This document shows, in pieces, positions 5,306 through 6,438 of a stretch of DNA of 6,438 bases. Every line of letters begins with the position of its first letter. Position 1 is the first letter of the stretch. The stretch lies in NCBI GenBank assembly GCA_035263065.1, contig DATFRS010000212.1:1-6438 (forward strand), in the 5' to 3' direction. Position numbers and translations under genes: made by a program. Origin of the DNA: Dokdonella_A sp035263065 (GTDB lineage Bacteria > Pseudomonadota > Gammaproteobacteria > Xanthomonadales > Rhodanobacteraceae). Under the pieces are notes generated by a model. The model was not told where the DNA came from, searched no databases, and worked only from the letters and a program-made list of their open reading frames with translations.

Positions 5306-6438
5306 CTACTCGTATCCGTTCGTCATGATGCGATCGGCGTCGAACTCGAAGGCGCCGATGTCCTGGGCCGCGCCGACCGGACGCTTGAAGCCGGCGCCGC
5401 GCTGATCCGACTCGAGGTTCAGCGAGCCGCCGCTGCCGGCGTCGATCGCGACGCTGCCGGCGCCGAGCGCGTGCGAGCGCGTGCCGCCGCCGTTGTTGAC
5501 CAGCGGGCCGAGGCCGGGATCGAGCGTGATCGTGTCGCCGGGCATCGGGCTCGCCTGCACGCCGATGACCTTGACGAGGTTGTGCGAGCCGGTCACGACC
5601 GGCGCGCCGTCGAAATCGGTCGGCGAGTTGTCGGCGAGGATGGTGCTTTCGAGGTTCGCGTTGGCGCCGGCCGAGAACACGCCGCCGCCCCCGTACACGC
5701 CGCCGGAATTGAACGCGACCGTGCTGCCGAGCATGTTGAGATCGACGTCGGCGGCAAGGCCGCCGATGCCCATGCGGCCGACATTCGACGAGATCGTGCT
5801 CTGCACGATCGTGCCGAAGCCGCTGTTGCTCACGAATGCGCCGCCGGCGAGATCGGCCGAGTTCGAGTCGATCGTCGTGTCGAGCAGGAAGATCGAGTAA
5901 AGCGCCGCCATGCCGCCGGCGATCGAATAGTTGTCGATGCCGCCAGTCGACGACACGGCCTGGTTGCCGGTGAACGTGCTGTATTTCGCCGTGAACGACG
6001 TCGCGAGCGCGCCGCCGGCGTAGGCCTTGCCGACCGCCGCGAGCACCGTGTTGCCGGAGATCGAGCTCTCGTGCATCTCGAGCTCGCCCGCGACGAGCGC
6101 GCCGCCGCCGGCGGCGACCAGCGTCGCCGGCATGCCGGTGGTCACCGACACCATGTTGCCGGCGAGCTCGCTCGAATACATCGTGAGGTTTTCGGTCGCG
6201 ACGATGCCGCCGCCGATCGCCTTGTCCGCGCCGACCGCCGCGCAAAGGTCGACGGCCGAGCGCGTCAGCATGACGCTGCCCTTGGAGTAGATGCAGCCGC
6301 CGTACGCGTGCTGGCCTTCGTAGCGGCCGCCGGTGATCGTCAGGTCCTCGATCGCGAGCGTGCCGGTCGACGCGTGCAGGAACACGCGGTCGGCGTTGTG
6401 TCCGTCGATCGCGAGGCGGTCGCGGCCCGGGCCCTTGA
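5306..6438 (-). CDS. Secreted parallel beta-helix protein with choice-of-anchor-Q-like C-terminus (partial)
   Basis: The last 376 residues of a larger protein; the frame is open to the window edge, so the start and signal peptide lie outside. A GTG at 6385 is internal: the preceding codons (LAIDGHNADRV) continue the fold. The sequence is a chain of degenerate rungs of about 20-35 residues, each beginning with GG and ending near S-x-x-x-x-N, for example GGALVAGELEMHESSISGN. This is the pattern of a right-handed beta-helix (polymorphic outer-membrane/pectate-lyase-like). From about residue 306, DPGLGPLVNNGG, then SHALGAGSVAIDAG, DQRG and DIGAFEFD match the choice-of-anchor Q C-terminal domain. 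It ends in DRIMTNGYE (368-376), discussed as a finding. Extracellular or surface location is inferred; substrate or partner unknown. A strong terminator follows. Confidence 0.88.
   Translation of the reverse strand, partial: KGPGRDRLAIDGHNADRVFLHASTGTLAIEDLTITGGRYEGQHAYGGCIYSKGSVMLTRSAVDLCAAVGADKAIGGGIVATENLTMYSSELAGNMVSVTTGMPATLVAAGGGALVAGELEMHESSISGNTVLAAVGKAYAGGALATSFTAKYSTFTGNQAVSSTGGIDNYSIAGGMAALYSIFLLDTTIDSNSADLAGGAFVSNSGFGTIVQSTISSNVGRMGIGGLAADVDLNMLGSTVAFNSGGVYGGGGVFSAGANANLESTILADNSPTDFDGAPVVTGSHNLVKVIGVQASPMPGDTITLDPGLGPLVNNGGGTRSHALGAGSVAIDAGSGGSLNLESDQRGAGFKRPVGAAQDIGAFEFDADRIMTNGYE

Noticed and set aside
5157..6245. 362-codon minus-strand frame overlapping the beta-helix gene.
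   Set aside because: Arginine/glycine-rich shadow; the adjacent frame encodes the regular rungs and choice-of-anchor-Q-like motifs. A start here would also cross the terminator at 5221-5251.
1..6438. CRISPR array, tRNA/rRNA genes, insertion sequence or phage attachment site.
   Set aside because: No regularly spaced direct repeats, no cloverleaf or rRNA-like sequence, and no transposase or integrase coding was recognised.

Overview
The window looks like ordinary chromosome from a GC-rich gammaproteobacterium, most likely of the Lysobacterales (Xanthomonadales; a Rhodanobacteraceae/Dokdonella-type relative is a guess). Three things suggest this. The 328-residue malate dehydrogenase is very like the version I recall from Xanthomonas-type bacteria. 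An intergenic CCCGGC-TTTC-GCCGGG hairpin matches a small repeat I know as common in that order. A secreted protein ends in a short -NGYE tail resembling the -NGFE/-DGFE tails I recall on exported proteins of the group. This placement is inference from memory, not a search.

Layout, left to right. A plus-strand malate dehydrogenase gene (mdh, 59-1045) has a good ribosome binding site and converges on a five-gene minus-strand operon. The gap between them holds two back-to-back hairpins (1076-1095 and 1096-1131), the second running into the last codons of the operon. In transcription order the operon is a TetR-type regulator (5139 to 4462), a small CxxC protein related to the DCC/DUF393 thiol-disulfide group (4465 to 4142), a HlyD/YbhG-like periplasmic adaptor with a lipoprotein-like signal (4145 to 3174), an ABC ATPase (3184 to 2231) and an ABC-2 permease (2234 to 1122). 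Every junction overlaps (4, 4, 11 and 4 bases), so the five genes are almost certainly co-transcribed and translationally coupled.

Upstream of the regulator is an AT-rich island containing a perfect 20-base inverted repeat. It fits exactly between a plausible -35 and -10, which suggests an autoregulated promoter. The predicted transcription start falls at or next to the regulator's ATG, so the mRNA may be leaderless. A strong Rho-independent terminator (5221-5251) separates this promoter from the next minus-strand gene. That gene (5306 to beyond 6438) encodes the C-terminal 376 residues of a secreted parallel beta-helix protein with a choice-of-anchor-Q-like C-terminus; its start lies outside the window.

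How the genes fit together: the operon resembles the E. coli cecR-ybhGFSR arrangement (TetR regulator, HlyD adaptor, ABC-2 exporter) in reduced form, with one ATPase domain and one permease, so the exporter would have to dimerise. It probably expels a toxic or lipophilic compound sensed by the TetR protein. The CxxC protein between regulator and adaptor is the least expected part. Nothing else in the window indicates a radically new system.
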